Source: Methylobacterium sp. (GTDB lineage: Bacteria; Pseudomonadota; Alphaproteobacteria; Rhizobiales; Beijerinckiaceae). From it: a DNA stretch of 64,000 bases. Made by a program: the position numbers and the translations under genes. The DNA lies in assembly GCA_020253445.1 (NCBI GenBank), contig JADCBP010000006.1:62001-126000 (forward strand), given 5' to 3'. The notes beneath the pieces were generated by a model. The model was not told where the DNA came from, made no database searches, and saw nothing but the letters and a program-made list of their open reading frames with translations. Positions 11,243 to 20,262 of this stretch are shown piece after piece. Numbering within the stretch: the first letter of the stretch is position 1; each line of letters starts with the position of its first letter.

Positions 11243-11629
11243 CCGGCTCAGCGGTGGCTTGGCAAGCGTCTTCCAGCGGGTTGTGGGGCGCCTCGATCGA
11301 CCCGGATCAATGGCCGCCGCACGGGGCAACTTCCGGGCGGTGACAAGTGTTTGATTCCCGCCTTTGAATCCCCTGATTAACCATGAACCATACGTTTCAT
11401 TTCGATGTCGAAACATTATTGTGCCGCAGTTGGCCGGCTGGAGGCTTCCAGCATGCGGAAATTGGTCTTACCCTCTAACCCTTTGTAAAAAAACATCTTC
11501 TCATGCGCGGCCGGAAGATGGCTGGAAAGGCAGGGGACCGAGCGCAAGCGAAAACGAATACCAAAAAGCCCGAAAATCGCGGACGAGAGCACAGCACTCA
11601 ACCCAGACCTGCAGGCACGCGCGAAACAA

Positions 11630-11660
11630 CAAAAAACGCGCCCCAGAGAGCGCGCTTCAA
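11630..11660 (-). terminator. Rho-independent terminator of rpsT
   Basis: Read on the minus strand, a hairpin with CGCGC/GCGCG arms around TCTCTGGG is followed directly by TTTTTT. It sits about 20 bases downstream of the rpsT stop. Confidence 0.75.
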
Positions 11661-11681
11661 AGGCATGAATGCAAGGAAGGA

Positions 11682-11948
11682 TCAGGCTTCGAGAGCCTTG
11701 ATCCTCTTCGAGAGGCGCGAGATCTTCCGGGCCGCCATATTCTTGTGAACGATGCCCTTCTGGGCGGCCTTCATCAGTTGTGACTGAGCCGCCACGAGCG
11801 CCTCGAGAGCCACGTTGGCGTCAGCCCCGGTGATCGCTTCCTCGGCCTTGCGGATCGCGGTGCGCATGCGGGTGCGGCGCGACTTGTTGACTTCCGTACG
11901 GCGAAGCGCCTGACGCGCCGCCTTCTTGGCCGACTTGGTATTCGCCAT
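11682..11948 (-). CDS. rpsT: 30S ribosomal protein S20
   Basis: Small basic protein that binds 16S rRNA in the body of the 30S subunit. The 88-residue product starts [17 protein letters not shown] and ends [18 protein letters not shown], both typical S20 blocks. The start is ATG 11948; an open frame continues 53 codons upstream but is not part of the family. It is followed by its own terminator and the long dnaA upstream region. The rpsT-dnaA neighbourhood is common in Rhizobiales. Confidence 0.97.
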   Translation of the reverse strand: MANTKSAKKAARQALRRTEVNKSRRTRMRTAIRKAEEAITGADANVALEALVAAQSQLMKAAQKGIVHKNMAARKISRLSKRIKALEA

Positions 11949-12149
11949 GGATACTCGGTCTCCGGTTTCGTGAGGCGCGGTCCCAGCCACACCCGAGAAA
12001 GATGATCCCATCCCGGACCGGGAGGCCATCGCCTCGACGTCTCGGAAGGAACGAAAAAAGCTTTCGCGCTCAGGCAACTCCGCCGCGAAGAGCGGGTCCC
12101 ATGCCACGATCGGCGCAATGGGTCAACCGGAATCCGCTGCCTTGCCCGA

Positions 12150-12953
12150 TCAGAATCCGAGGGCGCCCCGGACCGCCCCCGCCAAAGGATGGAGAGGGTC
12201 CAGCAGCAGCCGCAGCGCCATGGCGAGCGACACGAGAATGACCAGCGGCCGGATCAGCCGCGCGCCATGTTTCAGGCCGGTCCGCGCACCAATATAGGCC
12301 CCGGCGGCGGCGGCCACGCCCATGGCGAGGCCCGGCACGATGAGCACATGCCCCGCCGAGAGAAAAAAGCCGAGCGCGCCAAGATTGCTCGCCGCATTCA
12401 TGAGCTTCGTATGTGCGGTGGCCTTCAGGAGCGGGAAGCCACAGAGCAGGATGAGCCCGATGAGATAGAAAGTGCCGGCGCCAGGGCCGAACACCCCATC
12501 ATAAATGCCGATGGTGGCACCCACCGAGCCCGCGAAGGCCGGCGGCGAGAGCCGAGACTTCGCGTCTGCATCCCCAAACTTCGGGGTAAGCAGCATATAG
12601 ATGGCGATGGCGATCAGGATGAAGGGGATGATCGTGCGCAGCACGCCGACAGGCGCGAGCGTGGCCACCACCGCGCCCGCCACCCCTCCCCCGAAGGCCG
12701 CGCCGGCCAGCGGCAGCACGAGGCGCTTATCAATCGCGCCGGCGCGCAGGAAGGTCGCGGTGGAAGAGAGCACCCCGAACGTGCCCTGCAGCTTGTTCGT
12801 GGCGATGGCCTGAACCGGCGGCACGCCCGCAATGAGAAGTGCCGGCACGGTGATCAGCCCGCCCCCGCCGGCGATGGCATCGAGGAAACCGGCCGCGAAA
12901 GCCACTGCGGTGAGAAGCGCGAGGACCTCGAGCGCCAGGCCGGGATCGGGCAC
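12150..12953 (-). CDS. TauE/SafE-family (TSUP) membrane permease
   Basis: Inner-membrane protein of 267 residues with about eight helices. The family shows the repeated GxxxGFxxxxxGGGGG pattern, here AGFLDAIAGGGGLITVPALL near the N-terminus and a second half with GATIGIYDGVFGPGAGTFYL. TSUP members export sulfite, sulfoacetate or similar small anions; the substrate is unknown. The GTG start at 12953 has AAGGA eight bases upstream. It begins three bases before the end of the enoyl-CoA hydratase gene, so the two are probably one transcript. Confidence 0.9.
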   Translation of the reverse strand: MPDPGLALEVLALLTAVAFAAGFLDAIAGGGGLITVPALLIAGVPPVQAIATNKLQGTFGVLSSTATFLRAGAIDKRLVLPLAGAAFGGGVAGAVVATLAPVGVLRTIIPFILIAIAIYMLLTPKFGDADAKSRLSPPAFAGSVGATIGIYDGVFGPGAGTFYLIGLILLCGFPLLKATAHTKLMNAASNLGALGFFLSAGHVLIVPGLAMGVAAAAGAYIGARTGLKHGARLIRPLVILVSLAMALRLLLDPLHPLAGAVRGALGF

Positions 12954-12956
12954 GCG

Positions 12957-13745
12957 TCAATCCTTGTGGAACTGGGCTTTGCGCTTCTCGATAAAGGCCA
13001 CCATCCCTTCCTTCTGGGCTTCCGTGCCAAAGAGCGGCTGGAAGAGTCGGCGCTCCATATGGATTCCCTCGGCGAGCGTGCTTTCGAAGACGGCGTTCAC
13101 CGCCTCCTTGTTCAGCATCGCCACATAGGGCGCGAAATCGCTGATCGTGGCTGCGGCCGCGAGCGCCTCCTCGACGAGCTTGTCCACAGGCACGATGCGC
13201 GAGACGAGGCCGGAACGCTCGGCCTCCGCCGCATCCATCATGCGGCCGGTGAGGCAGAGATCCATCGCCTTCGCCTTGCCCACCGCGCGTGTGAGGCGCT
13301 GGGAGCCGCCAAAGCCCGGCATGACGCCAAGCTTGATCTCGGGCTGGCCGAATTTCGCGTTCTCGCCGGCAATGATGAAATCGCACATCATGGCAAGCTC
13401 GCAGCCGCCGCCCAGAGCGAAGCCGGCCACCGCCGCGATGACGGGTTTGCGCACCTTCGCAAGACGATCCGACGAAGCGCCGAAATCCATGAGATAGCTG
13501 TCGGGATAGGTGTAATGCGCCATCTCGCGGATATCCGCGCCGGCCGCGAAGGCCTTCTCGTTGCCGGTGATGACGAGGGCGCCGATCTTCGGATCACGCT
13601 CGAAACCCTCGAGCGCGCAGGCGAGATCCGCAAGAAGCTGCCGGTTGATCGCGTTCAGCGCCTGGGGACGGTTGAAGCGGATGAGGCCAACCCGGCCATG
13701 TGTCTCGACAAGAATGGTTTCGTATCCCAACGGCTCCGCGGACAT
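12957..13745 (-). CDS. Enoyl-CoA hydratase
   Basis: Crotonase-fold enzyme that adds water to trans-2-enoyl-CoA in fatty-acid beta-oxidation. The 262-residue product has the start [15 protein letters not shown], the oxyanion-hole segment [30 protein letters not shown], and the catalytic-Glu region [20 protein letters not shown]. These follow the short-chain enoyl-CoA hydratase (EchA/FadB1) pattern, including both expected acidic residues. ATG 13745 is chosen because AGGGAG lies seven bases upstream. In many Rhizobiales this gene lies beside mutM, as here. Confidence 0.93.
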   Translation of the reverse strand: MSAEPLGYETILVETHGRVGLIRFNRPQALNAINRQLLADLACALEGFERDPKIGALVITGNEKAFAAGADIREMAHYTYPDSYLMDFGASSDRLAKVRKPVIAAVAGFALGGGCELAMMCDFIIAGENAKFGQPEIKLGVMPGFGGSQRLTRAVGKAKAMDLCLTGRMMDAAEAERSGLVSRIVPVDKLVEEALAAAATISDFAPYVAMLNKEAVNAVFESTLAEGIHMERRLFQPLFGTEAQKEGMVAFIEKRKAQFHKD

Positions 13746-13828
13746 GGTCGGCTCCCTTTCCGGTTCTGGTAGTTTCTTGGGATAGCGCGCGCGCGCCGAG
13801 CGCGCCAGAGGGGCAGAAGGGGCTGCAT

Positions 13829-14692
13829 TCAGATCTGGCAAATCGCACAGAAAAAGGTGGAGCGGCCGGATTGCACCTGCCGCTCGATCGCGCCGCCGCA
13901 GCCCGGCATCGGGCAGGCCTCGCCTTCACGGCCATAGACGCGGAAACTGTGCTGGAAATAGCCAAGCGAACCATCCTCATGGCGGAAATCGCGCAAGGTC
14001 GAACCTCCGGCGGCGATCGCCTCTCTCAGCACGGCGCGGATTTCACTCACGAGGCGCGTGGCTTCCGATGCCGTGAGGCTGCGTGCGGCGCGATAAGGCG
14101 AGAGGCCGGAGCGATTCAGCGCCTCGCAGACATAGATATTGCCGAGGCCCGCGACCTTCTTCTGGTCGAGGAGTGCAGATTTCAGCGGCACGGCACGACC
14201 CGCGAACACCTTCAGAAGGTGCTCCGCATGGAAGGCATTGCCGAGCGGTTCCGGCCCCAATTCCGCGATGAAGGGGTCGGTTTCGAGCGCATCCGTCGGT
14301 GCCAGTCGCATGAAGCCGAACCGGCGCACATCATGATAGATCACCCGCACCCCGCCGGAGAGCTGGAGCAAGACGTGGTCATGCGCCGCGAGGCGGCCCT
14401 GCTCGTGATGGAATTCGCCGAGCTGCTCGCGTTCGCCGCCGGTCTCGATCAGAACGCGACCACTCATGCCGAGATGGAGGATCAGTGTCTCGCCGGTGGC
14501 GAGCGGCAGCAGCAGATATTTCGCGCGACGCCCGAGCGGGCCAATCGTCGCGCCCGTGAGGCGCTGGGCAAAGCGATCGGGAAACGGAAACCGCAAATCC
14601 GGCCGGCGCAGTTCCACCGTATCGATGGTCCGGCCCTCGATCACGGGCGCCAGCCCGCGACGGACCGTTTCGACCTCCGGCAATTCGGGCAT
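13829..14692 (-). CDS. mutM: Formamidopyrimidine-DNA glycosylase
   Basis: Base-excision repair enzyme that removes 8-oxoguanine and other oxidised purines and nicks the strand. The 287-residue product starts [14 protein letters not shown], with the catalytic proline and Glu as residues 2 and 3 after Met removal. It has the helix-two-turn-helix region [17 protein letters not shown] and a C-terminal zinc finger CPMPGC ... FFCAIC. ATG 14692 is fixed by that N-terminus; the longer open frame upstream is spurious. It is divergent from ubiE across a 186-base gap. Confidence 0.97.
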   Translation of the reverse strand: MPELPEVETVRRGLAPVIEGRTIDTVELRRPDLRFPFPDRFAQRLTGATIGPLGRRAKYLLLPLATGETLILHLGMSGRVLIETGGEREQLGEFHHEQGRLAAHDHVLLQLSGGVRVIYHDVRRFGFMRLAPTDALETDPFIAELGPEPLGNAFHAEHLLKVFAGRAVPLKSALLDQKKVAGLGNIYVCEALNRSGLSPYRAARSLTASEATRLVSEIRAVLREAIAAGGSTLRDFRHEDGSLGYFQHSFRVYGREGEACPMPGCGGAIERQVQSGRSTFFCAICQI

Positions 14693-14758
14693 GGGTTCGT
14701 TTGCTCCGCTTGACGCTTTGCCGCGTTTGATCGAACGCCATAGCGCGGCGCACAAAGC

Positions 14759-14802
14759 TCCGCTATGGCTTTGCCCAAGATCCGCTATGGCTTTGGCCAA
14801 GA
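14759..14802. repeat. Tandem 22-base duplication in the mutM-ubiE promoter region
   Basis: Two adjacent 22-base units, 14759-14780 and 14781-14802, both beginning TCCGCTATGGCTTTG and ending CCAAGA, differ at one base (C versus G at unit position 16). They lie between the divergent starts of mutM (14692) and ubiE (14879), so they may affect promoter spacing. Confidence 0.85.
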
Positions 14803-14878
14803 TGAGAGCACGGCATGTCAATTCAATCCGCGGGGCGACAATCCATGCACGTCCCTTCGCGCGCGTGAGGACAGGACC

Positions 14879-15640
14879 ATGAGCCAGCAGGCCAGCGAAA
14901 CCACGCATTTCGGCTTCACCACCGTACCGCTCGGCGAGAAGCAGGCGAAGGTGGATGATGTGTTCCACAAGGTCGCCTCGCGCTACGACCTGATGAACGA
15001 CCTGATGTCCGCCGGCCTGCATCGGGCCTGGAAGGCGACGCTGATCGCCATGCTGCGACCGCCAAAAACGGCGCCATTCAGGCATCTCGATGTCGCGGGC
15101 GGCACGGGTGACGTGGCCTTCCGCATCCTCGATGCGGGCGGGCCGGCGACTTCCGTGACCATCCTCGACATCAACGCCTCCATGCTCGGCGTCGGCGAGG
15201 AGCGCGCGGCGAAGGGCGGCTATTCCGATCGCTGCGCCTTCGTGGAAGGCAATGCCGAGGAACTGCCCTTCGAGGATCGCAGCTTTGACGGCTACACCAT
15301 CGCGTTCGGCATCCGGAACGTGCCGCGCATCCAGGTGGCGCTGCACGAGGCCTATCGCGTGCTGAAGCGCGGCGGGCGTTTCCTCTGCCTCGAATTCGCG
15401 CCGGTGGAGATGCCGGTGCTCGATCGGCTCTATGATGCCTATTCGTTCAACGTCATCCCGCCCCTGGGTGCGCTGGTCACGGGCGATGGCGAGCCCTATC
15501 GCTATCTGGTGGAATCGATCCGCCAGTTTCCGCGGCCCGATGCCTTCTCGGAGATGATCCGCGAGGCGGGTTTCGCGCGCGTCTCGCATCGTTCGCTCAC
15601 GGGCGGAATCGCAAACATCCATTCCGGCTGGAAGCTTTGA
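14879..15640 (+). CDS. ubiE: Ubiquinone/menaquinone C-methyltransferase UbiE
   Basis: SAM-dependent methyltransferase that adds the C-methyl group to the benzoquinone ring in ubiquinone synthesis (and demethylmenaquinone where present). The 253-residue product has [23 protein letters not shown] motif [12 protein letters not shown] (from residue 71), AFGIRNV and the ending [12 protein letters not shown]; all are UbiE/COQ5 signatures. ATG 14879 follows an AGGAC ribosome site. It forms an operon with ubiB seven bases downstream. Confidence 0.97.
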   Translation: MSQQASETTHFGFTTVPLGEKQAKVDDVFHKVASRYDLMNDLMSAGLHRAWKATLIAMLRPPKTAPFRHLDVAGGTGDVAFRILDAGGPATSVTILDINASMLGVGEERAAKGGYSDRCAFVEGNAEELPFEDRSFDGYTIAFGIRNVPRIQVALHEAYRVLKRGGRFLCLEFAPVEMPVLDRLYDAYSFNVIPPLGALVTGDGEPYRYLVESIRQFPRPDAFSEMIREAGFARVSHRSLTGGIANIHSGWKL

Positions 15641-15647
15641 GGCCGGC

Positions 15648-17192
15648 GTGTTCGGAGCTTTCGGTCACCTCCTGCATCTTGCGCGCGTCGGCTATGTGCT
15701 GACGCGCGAGGGCGTGGTGGCGCTTGTGCCGTCCGAGCGCGTGCCGGCGCTGGCCCGCCCCGGTCTCTGGGTCGCGCGCCTGCTCACGCGGCGTGCCGAT
15801 GCCGGCCGCGCCGAGCGCATCATGGCCGCGCTGACGCGCCTCGGCCCTTCCTACGTGAAGCTCGGACAATTTCTCGCAACGCGGCCGGATATCGTGGGTG
15901 TCTCTCTCGCCCGGGACCTCGAAGGCCTGCAGGATCGCATGCCTGCCTTCCCGCAGACCATTGCGGAAACCGAGATCGAAACCGCGCTCGGCAAGCCGGT
16001 CTCGCAGCTTTTCACCCGATTCGGGCCGGCCGTCGCGGCCGCCTCGATCGCGCAGGTGCATGAGGGCGAGATCCGGCTGGAGGATGGCTCGCTGCGTCGC
16101 GTGGCGGTGAAGGTGTTGCGTCCGGGCATCCCCGCGCTGTTCCAGCGCGACATCGCCGCGCAGGCCTTCGTCGCGAAGCTGATCGAGCGCCTCGTGCCCT
16201 CCGCGCGCCGTCTCAAGCCCTATGATGTGGTGCTGACGCTGAGGCGCACGGTCGAACTCGAGATGGATCTGCGCTTCGAGGCCGCGGCACTCTCGGAGAT
16301 GGCCGAGGCCACCGCGAACGATCCCGAATTTTCCGTGCCGCGCGTGGATTGGGCGAATTCCGCCCGCACCGTCCTCACGATGGACTGGATCGACGGCATC
16401 AAGCTCACGGATATCAAGGCGATAGAGGCCGCCGGCATCGACCGGGTCGATCTTGCGCGCATCGTGATGCAGAACTTCCTGCGCCATGCCCTGCGCGACG
16501 GCTTTTTCCATGCCGACATGCATCAGGGAAACCTGTTCACGACGCGCGACGGCAAGCTGGTCGCGGTGGATCTCGGCATCATGGGCCGCCTCGGCCAGAA
16601 CGAGCGGCGCTTCCTCGCGGAAATCCTGTTCGGCTTCATCACGCGCGATTACCGGCGTATCGCGGAAGTGCATTTCGAGGCGGGTTATGTGCCGCGTTAC
16701 CATTCGGTCGAGGCCTTCGCGCAGGCCCTGCGGGCCGTGGGCGAGAAGATCCACGGCCGCAATGCCGCGGAAATCTCCATGGCGGAGCTTCTGAGCCTCC
16801 TCTTCGAAATCACCGGCCTGTTCGACATGGCGACTCGCACGGAACTCGTGCTGCTCCAGAAAACGCTCGTCGTGGTCGAGGGCGTGTCGCGTTCGCTCGA
16901 TCCCTCCTTCAACATGTGGACGACGGCCGAGCCGGTCATCCGCGACTGGATCGAGCGTCATCTCGGTCCCGTGGGGCGCATCGAAGCGCTGGCGCGCGAT
17001 GCCGGTGCGATCCTGCAATCGGCCCGTCGCCTGCCGGAACTCACCGAGCGGGCCGAGCGCGTGCTCATCGCGATGGAAACACCGCGGGAAAATCCGCCCG
17101 CGCGCGCCCCCCTCATGCTGCCGCTGACCATCGCCGCCTGGACCGGCGCGCTGGCGCTGCTTGCCATCGCGTTGGCGCGGTTTTCGGTCTAG
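15648..17192 (+). CDS. ubiB: UbiB, ABC1-family atypical kinase needed for ubiquinone synthesis
   Basis: Membrane-anchored protein-kinase-like ATPase required for assembly or function of the ubiquinone pathway. The 514-residue product contains RLGPSYVKLGQFLATRPDI (the KxGQ motif that occupies the active site), AAASIAQVH, VKVLRPG and the HADMHQGNLF catalytic segment near residue 288. Two hydrophobic helices form the C-terminus. It starts with GTG at 15648, just after the ubiE stop, and is followed by coaBC. Confidence 0.95.
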   Translation: MFGAFGHLLHLARVGYVLTREGVVALVPSERVPALARPGLWVARLLTRRADAGRAERIMAALTRLGPSYVKLGQFLATRPDIVGVSLARDLEGLQDRMPAFPQTIAETEIETALGKPVSQLFTRFGPAVAAASIAQVHEGEIRLEDGSLRRVAVKVLRPGIPALFQRDIAAQAFVAKLIERLVPSARRLKPYDVVLTLRRTVELEMDLRFEAAALSEMAEATANDPEFSVPRVDWANSARTVLTMDWIDGIKLTDIKAIEAAGIDRVDLARIVMQNFLRHALRDGFFHADMHQGNLFTTRDGKLVAVDLGIMGRLGQNERRFLAEILFGFITRDYRRIAEVHFEAGYVPRYHSVEAFAQALRAVGEKIHGRNAAEISMAELLSLLFEITGLFDMATRTELVLLQKTLVVVEGVSRSLDPSFNMWTTAEPVIRDWIERHLGPVGRIEALARDAGAILQSARRLPELTERAERVLIAMETPRENPPARAPLMLPLTIAAWTGALALLAIALARFSV

Positions 17193-17213
17193 TCTCGCCC
17201 CGGAGGCCTGAGC

Positions 17214-18428
17214 ATGTTGAATGGCAAGCGCGTTCTTCTGATCGTCGGCGGCGGAATCGCGGCCTGCAAGACCCCCGAGCTGGTGCGCCTCATCCGCAAG
17301 GCCGGGGGCCATGTCCGTGTCATCCTCACCAAGGCCGGCGCGGAATTCGTGACGCCGCTGACGCTCGCGAGCCTGACGGGCGAGAAGGTGCATGATGCCC
17401 TGTTCTCGCTGACGGAGGAGATCGAGATGGGGCATATCGAGCTTTCCCGCTCGGCCGATCTCGTGGTCGTCGCACCGGCGACGGCCGATCTGATGGCGAA
17501 GGCGGCCCATGGCCTCGCGAATGATCTCGCCTCCACCGCGCTGCTCGCCACCGACAAGCCCGTGCTGATGGCCCCGGCGATGAATGTGCGGATGTGGCTC
17601 AACCCGGCGGCCCAGCGCAATCTCGCGACCTTGCGCGCCGATCGCATCTCTTTCGTCGGCCCCGACGAGGGCGAGATGGCCTGCGGGGAATATGGTCCGG
17701 GCCGCATGGCCGAGCCGGCGGCGATCTTGGCGACCATCGAAGCGCATTTCGCGCGAGAGGTCGCCCCGAAACCGCTCGCGGGCAAGCACGTGCTGATCAC
17801 CGCAGGACCGACCCATGAGCCGATCGACCCGGTGCGCTACATCGCCAATCGCTCCAGTGGCAAGCAGGGCTATGCGCTGGCCGAAGCGGCGCGGGATGCC
17901 GGCGCGCGCGTCACCCTCGTTTCCGGCCCCGTGACGCTTCCCGCGCCTCAGGGCATCCGCACCATTCGCGTGGAAACCGCCCGCGAGATGGATGAAGCCG
18001 TGGAGCAGGCGCTTCCGGCCGACATCGCGATCTTCGCGGCGGCGGTCGCGGATTGGCGCGTCGCGGATGAATCGGCCGAGAAGCGCAAGAAGGATGGCAA
18101 TGCCATTCCGCCACTTCAGTTGACCGAGAACCCGGATATCCTCGCGCGCATCTCGCGCCATCGTTCGAATCGGCCGCGCCTCGTCGTGGGTTTCGCGGCG
18201 GAAACCGAGAAAGTGCTGGAGCACGCGAAAGCCAAGTTCGCCCGGAAAGGCTGCGACCTTCTCGTGGCGAATGATGTCTCCCCCGCTTCCGGCGTGATGG
18301 GGGGAGAACGAAACAGAGTGCATCTCGTCTCGCCCGAGGGCGTCGAGAGCCTGCCGGAAATGGGCAAGGGCGAGGTGGCGATGGCGCTCATCGCGCGTTT
18401 CGCGGAAACACTGGCGAGGCCCGCATGA
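17214..18428 (+). CDS. coaBC: Bifunctional phosphopantothenoylcysteine decarboxylase/synthetase
   Basis: Two consecutive steps of coenzyme A synthesis: joining cysteine to 4-phosphopantothenate (CoaB) and decarboxylating the product (CoaC). The N-terminal flavoprotein half has the [14 protein letters not shown] start, [10 protein letters not shown] with the catalytic His, PAMN near residue 123 and the substrate-clamp [13 protein letters not shown]. The C-terminal half starts [17 protein letters not shown] and has the [15 protein letters not shown] loop. ATG 17214 follows GGAGG. The last codons are 13 bases before dut, as in many alphaproteobacteria. Confidence 0.96.
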   Translation: MLNGKRVLLIVGGGIAACKTPELVRLIRKAGGHVRVILTKAGAEFVTPLTLASLTGEKVHDALFSLTEEIEMGHIELSRSADLVVVAPATADLMAKAAHGLANDLASTALLATDKPVLMAPAMNVRMWLNPAAQRNLATLRADRISFVGPDEGEMACGEYGPGRMAEPAAILATIEAHFAREVAPKPLAGKHVLITAGPTHEPIDPVRYIANRSSGKQGYALAEAARDAGARVTLVSGPVTLPAPQGIRTIRVETAREMDEAVEQALPADIAIFAAAVADWRVADESAEKRKKDGNAIPPLQLTENPDILARISRHRSNRPRLVVGFAAETEKVLEHAKAKFARKGCDLLVANDVSPASGVMGGERNRVHLVSPEGVESLPEMGKGEVAMALIARFAETLARPA

Positions 18429-18441
18429 AGGGGAGGCGCAC

Positions 18442-18897
18442 ATGAACGCGCTCACACTCGCGATCACCCAGCTTCCCCATGCGGAAGGCCTGCCCCTGCC
18501 CGGCTACCAGAGCGCGGAGGCCGCAGGCTTCGATCTCGCGGCGGCCGTGGCCGAGGATGAGCCGGTTGTTCTTCCGCCCGGCGGGCGCGCGCTCATCCCC
18601 ACGGGCCTTGTTTTCGAGTTGCCGTCCGGCACGGAGGCGCAGGTGCGCCCGCGCTCGGGCCTGGCGCTTTCCGCCGGCATCACCGTGCTCAACAGCCCGG
18701 GCACGATCGACAGCGATTATCGCGGCGAGGTGAAGGTGATGCTCGTGAACCACGGCGGCGAGGCCTTCACGGTGAAGCGCGGCATGCGCATCGCGCAATG
18801 CGTGGTGGCGCCGGTGACGCAGTTGCGGATCGTGCCGGCGCTGGAAATCCGCGCAACAGGGCGCGGCAGCGGGGGATTCGGCTCCACCGGGGTCTGA
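18442..18897 (+). CDS. dut: Deoxyuridine 5'-triphosphate nucleotidohydrolase
   Basis: Trimeric dUTPase that hydrolyses dUTP to dUMP and diphosphate, keeping uracil out of DNA and feeding dTMP synthesis. All five motifs are visible in 151 residues: [40 protein letters not shown] (catalytic Asp), the [10 protein letters not shown] block and the C-terminal P-loop-like [11 protein letters not shown]. It follows coaBC closely with a GGGGAGG ribosome site. A 15-base palindrome GAGGGAAATTCCCTC (18920-18934) lies downstream, possibly a weak terminator. Confidence 0.97.
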   Translation: MNALTLAITQLPHAEGLPLPGYQSAEAAGFDLAAAVAEDEPVVLPPGGRALIPTGLVFELPSGTEAQVRPRSGLALSAGITVLNSPGTIDSDYRGEVKVMLVNHGGEAFTVKRGMRIAQCVVAPVTQLRIVPALEIRATGRGSGGFGSTGV

Positions 18898-19020
18898 TTT
18901 CCGTTTCGACCGTGTTCTTGAGGGAAATTCCCTCCATCTCCGCGCAAAATAGCAAAACCGCTCGCGTTGCGACGCTCCTTCTCCATGCCTAGTTTTGGCG
19001 CAGAAAGAGGAGAATTTTCC

Positions 19021-19980
19021 ATGGCGACGAGCAAGCCGGGCCGCGGCCGCATCTACAAGGGCATCACCGAGACGATCGGAGATACGCCGCTGGTGGAACT
19101 TTCCCGCCTCGCGAAGGACCAGGGCGTGAAAGCGCGTCTCGTCGCGAAGCTCGAATTCTTCAACCCCATCGCCTCGGTCAAGGATCGCATCGGCGTGTCG
19201 ATGATCGAGGCTCTGGAGGCCGAGGGCCGCATCGCACCGGGCAAGACTGTTCTCATCGAGCCGACCTCCGGCAATACCGGGATCGCGCTCGCCTTCGTCG
19301 CAGCCTCGAAGGGCTATCGCCTGATCCTGACCATGCCGGAGACCATGTCGGTCGAACGGCGCAAGATGCTGGGCTTCCTCGGCGCGGAACTGGTGCTCAC
19401 CGAGGGTGCAAAGGGCATGAAAGGCGCCATCGCCCGGGCCGAGGAACTGGCGGCGGAGATTCCCGGCGCCATCATCCCGCAGCAGTTCAGGAATCCGGCG
19501 AACCCGGCCATCCACCGCCGCACGACCGCCGAGGAGATCTGGAACGACACGCAGGGCGAGATCGATCTCTTCGTCGCGGGCGTGGGCACGGGCGGCACGA
19601 TCACCGGTGTCGGGCAGGTGCTGAAACCCCGCAAGCCGGAGCTGAAAGTGGTGGCTGTGGAGCCGGTCGAGAGCCCGGTCCTCTCGGGCGGGCAGCCTGG
19701 ACCGCACAAGATACAGGGCATCGGCGCGGGTTTCGTGCCGGACATCCTCGATACCGGGATCATCGACGAGATCATCCAGGTGGATAGCACAACCGCGATC
19801 GCCACCGCGCGCCTGCTCGCGCGGCTCGAGGGCGTGCCGGGCGGCATCTCTTCGGGCGCTGCGACGGCGGCGGCGATCGAACTCGGCAAGCGGCCGGAAA
19901 ATGCGGGGAAGACCATCGTCTTCATCATTCCCTCTTTCGCCGAGCGCTATATTTCGAGCCTGCTCTTCGAGGGGCTGTGA
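19021..19980 (+). CDS. cysK: Cysteine synthase (O-acetylserine sulfhydrylase)
   Basis: PLP enzyme making L-cysteine from O-acetylserine and sulfide. The 319-residue protein has the PLP lysine Lys54 in [12 protein letters not shown], the substrate loop [12 protein letters not shown], and the glycine-rich phosphate site [15 protein letters not shown]. The C-terminus is typical of CysK. The start is ATG 19021 with GAGGAGA upstream. It appears to be a single-gene unit: dut ends 123 bases before, and a strong hairpin follows four bases after the stop. Confidence 0.95.
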   Translation: MATSKPGRGRIYKGITETIGDTPLVELSRLAKDQGVKARLVAKLEFFNPIASVKDRIGVSMIEALEAEGRIAPGKTVLIEPTSGNTGIALAFVAASKGYRLILTMPETMSVERRKMLGFLGAELVLTEGAKGMKGAIARAEELAAEIPGAIIPQQFRNPANPAIHRRTTAEEIWNDTQGEIDLFVAGVGTGGTITGVGQVLKPRKPELKVVAVEPVESPVLSGGQPGPHKIQGIGAGFVPDILDTGIIDEIIQVDSTTAIATARLLARLEGVPGGISSGAATAAAIELGKRPENAGKTIVFIIPSFAERYISSLLFEGL

Positions 19981-19983
19981 GGT

Positions 19984-20008
19984 GGCGCGATGGAAATTTC
20001 ATCGCGCC
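19984..20008 (+). terminator. Hairpin downstream of cysK
   Basis: Perfect nine-base arms GGCGCGATG and CATCGCGCC around a short AT-rich loop, beginning three bases after the cysK stop. There is no clear T-run, so it may be a 3'-end stabiliser or a weak terminator. Confidence 0.6.
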
Positions 20009-20061
20009 GTCTCGCCCTGCGTTGCAGGCGGCGCGTTGATCCGCTAAACGAGTTCTGCACT

Positions 20062-20138
20062 GCACCCGTAGCTCAGCTGGATAGAGTGTTGGATTCCGAA
20101 TCCAAAGGTCACAGGTTCGAATCCTGTCGGGTGCGCCA
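20062..20138 (+). tRNA. tRNA-Arg (anticodon CCG)
   Basis: Cloverleaf by eye: acceptor GCACCCG pairs with CGGGTGC; D-arm GCTCAGCTGGATAGAGT; anticodon stem TTGGA/TCCAA with loop TTCCGAA giving anticodon CCG; T-arm ACAGG-TTCGAAT-CCTGT. It ends G-CCA encoded in the gene. CCG reads the CGG arginine codon. It is the only tRNA seen in the window. A transposase remnant begins six bases after it. Confidence 0.96.
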
Positions 20139-20143
20139 TTTTT

Positions 20144-20262
20144 TCAAGTAGCTGGAGCGCCTTCGGTTTTGTCCGGTTCATGCCGGGCCGCGGCGAAGAA
20201 GTTTGTGGCCTCTTGCGGCGTGATGAGGTCGATCAGGCTGCCAATGGCGTCCCACAGTGCCG
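20144..20262 (-). pseudogene. IS630-family transposase remnant (C-terminal end only)
   Basis: On the minus strand an open segment reads [18 protein letters not shown] then [15 protein letters not shown] before a stop at 20144-20146. This matches the C-terminal pattern of IS630/Tc1-type transposases (LWxAIGxLxDxxTPxExxNYFxxAGYxPD). Everything upstream of about 20262 is unrecognisable and the catalytic DDE domain is missing, so this is a decayed fragment. It starts six bases from the 3' end of tRNA-Arg. Confidence 0.65.

Larger units (their letters stand above)
10938..11681. other. Long intergenic region between dnaA and rpsT
   Basis: About 744 bases with no gene I can support; short open frames here are not conserved-looking. 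It holds the dnaA promoter region, a perfect CtrA consensus (11228-11242), two GANTC sites 13 bases apart (11353-11357 and 11366-11370), an AT-rich patch with the palindrome TTTCGA-TG-TCGAAA (11400-11413), and the rpsT terminator at its far end. I looked for DnaA boxes (TTATCCACA) and found only weak matches such as TTATCAGGA near 10964. Calling it oriC is therefore not supported. Confidence 0.7.

Noticed and set aside
10938-11681. Calling the dnaA-rpsT gap the replication origin
   Set aside because: Only one CtrA site and weak DnaA-box matches are visible; Rhizobiales origins are often near hemE or repABC instead, and no skew calculation was possible.
13829-15622. mutM as a 597-residue protein using a far upstream start
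   Set aside because: The extension is antisense to ubiE, and MPELPEVE must be the N-terminus because the catalytic Pro has to be residue 2.
15597-18467. Very long antisense open frame (about 956 codons, minus strand) across ubiE end, ubiB, coaBC and dut
   Set aside because: It is a high-GC shadow of genes with clear family signatures on the plus strand; its translation is Arg/His/Asp-rich with no domain.
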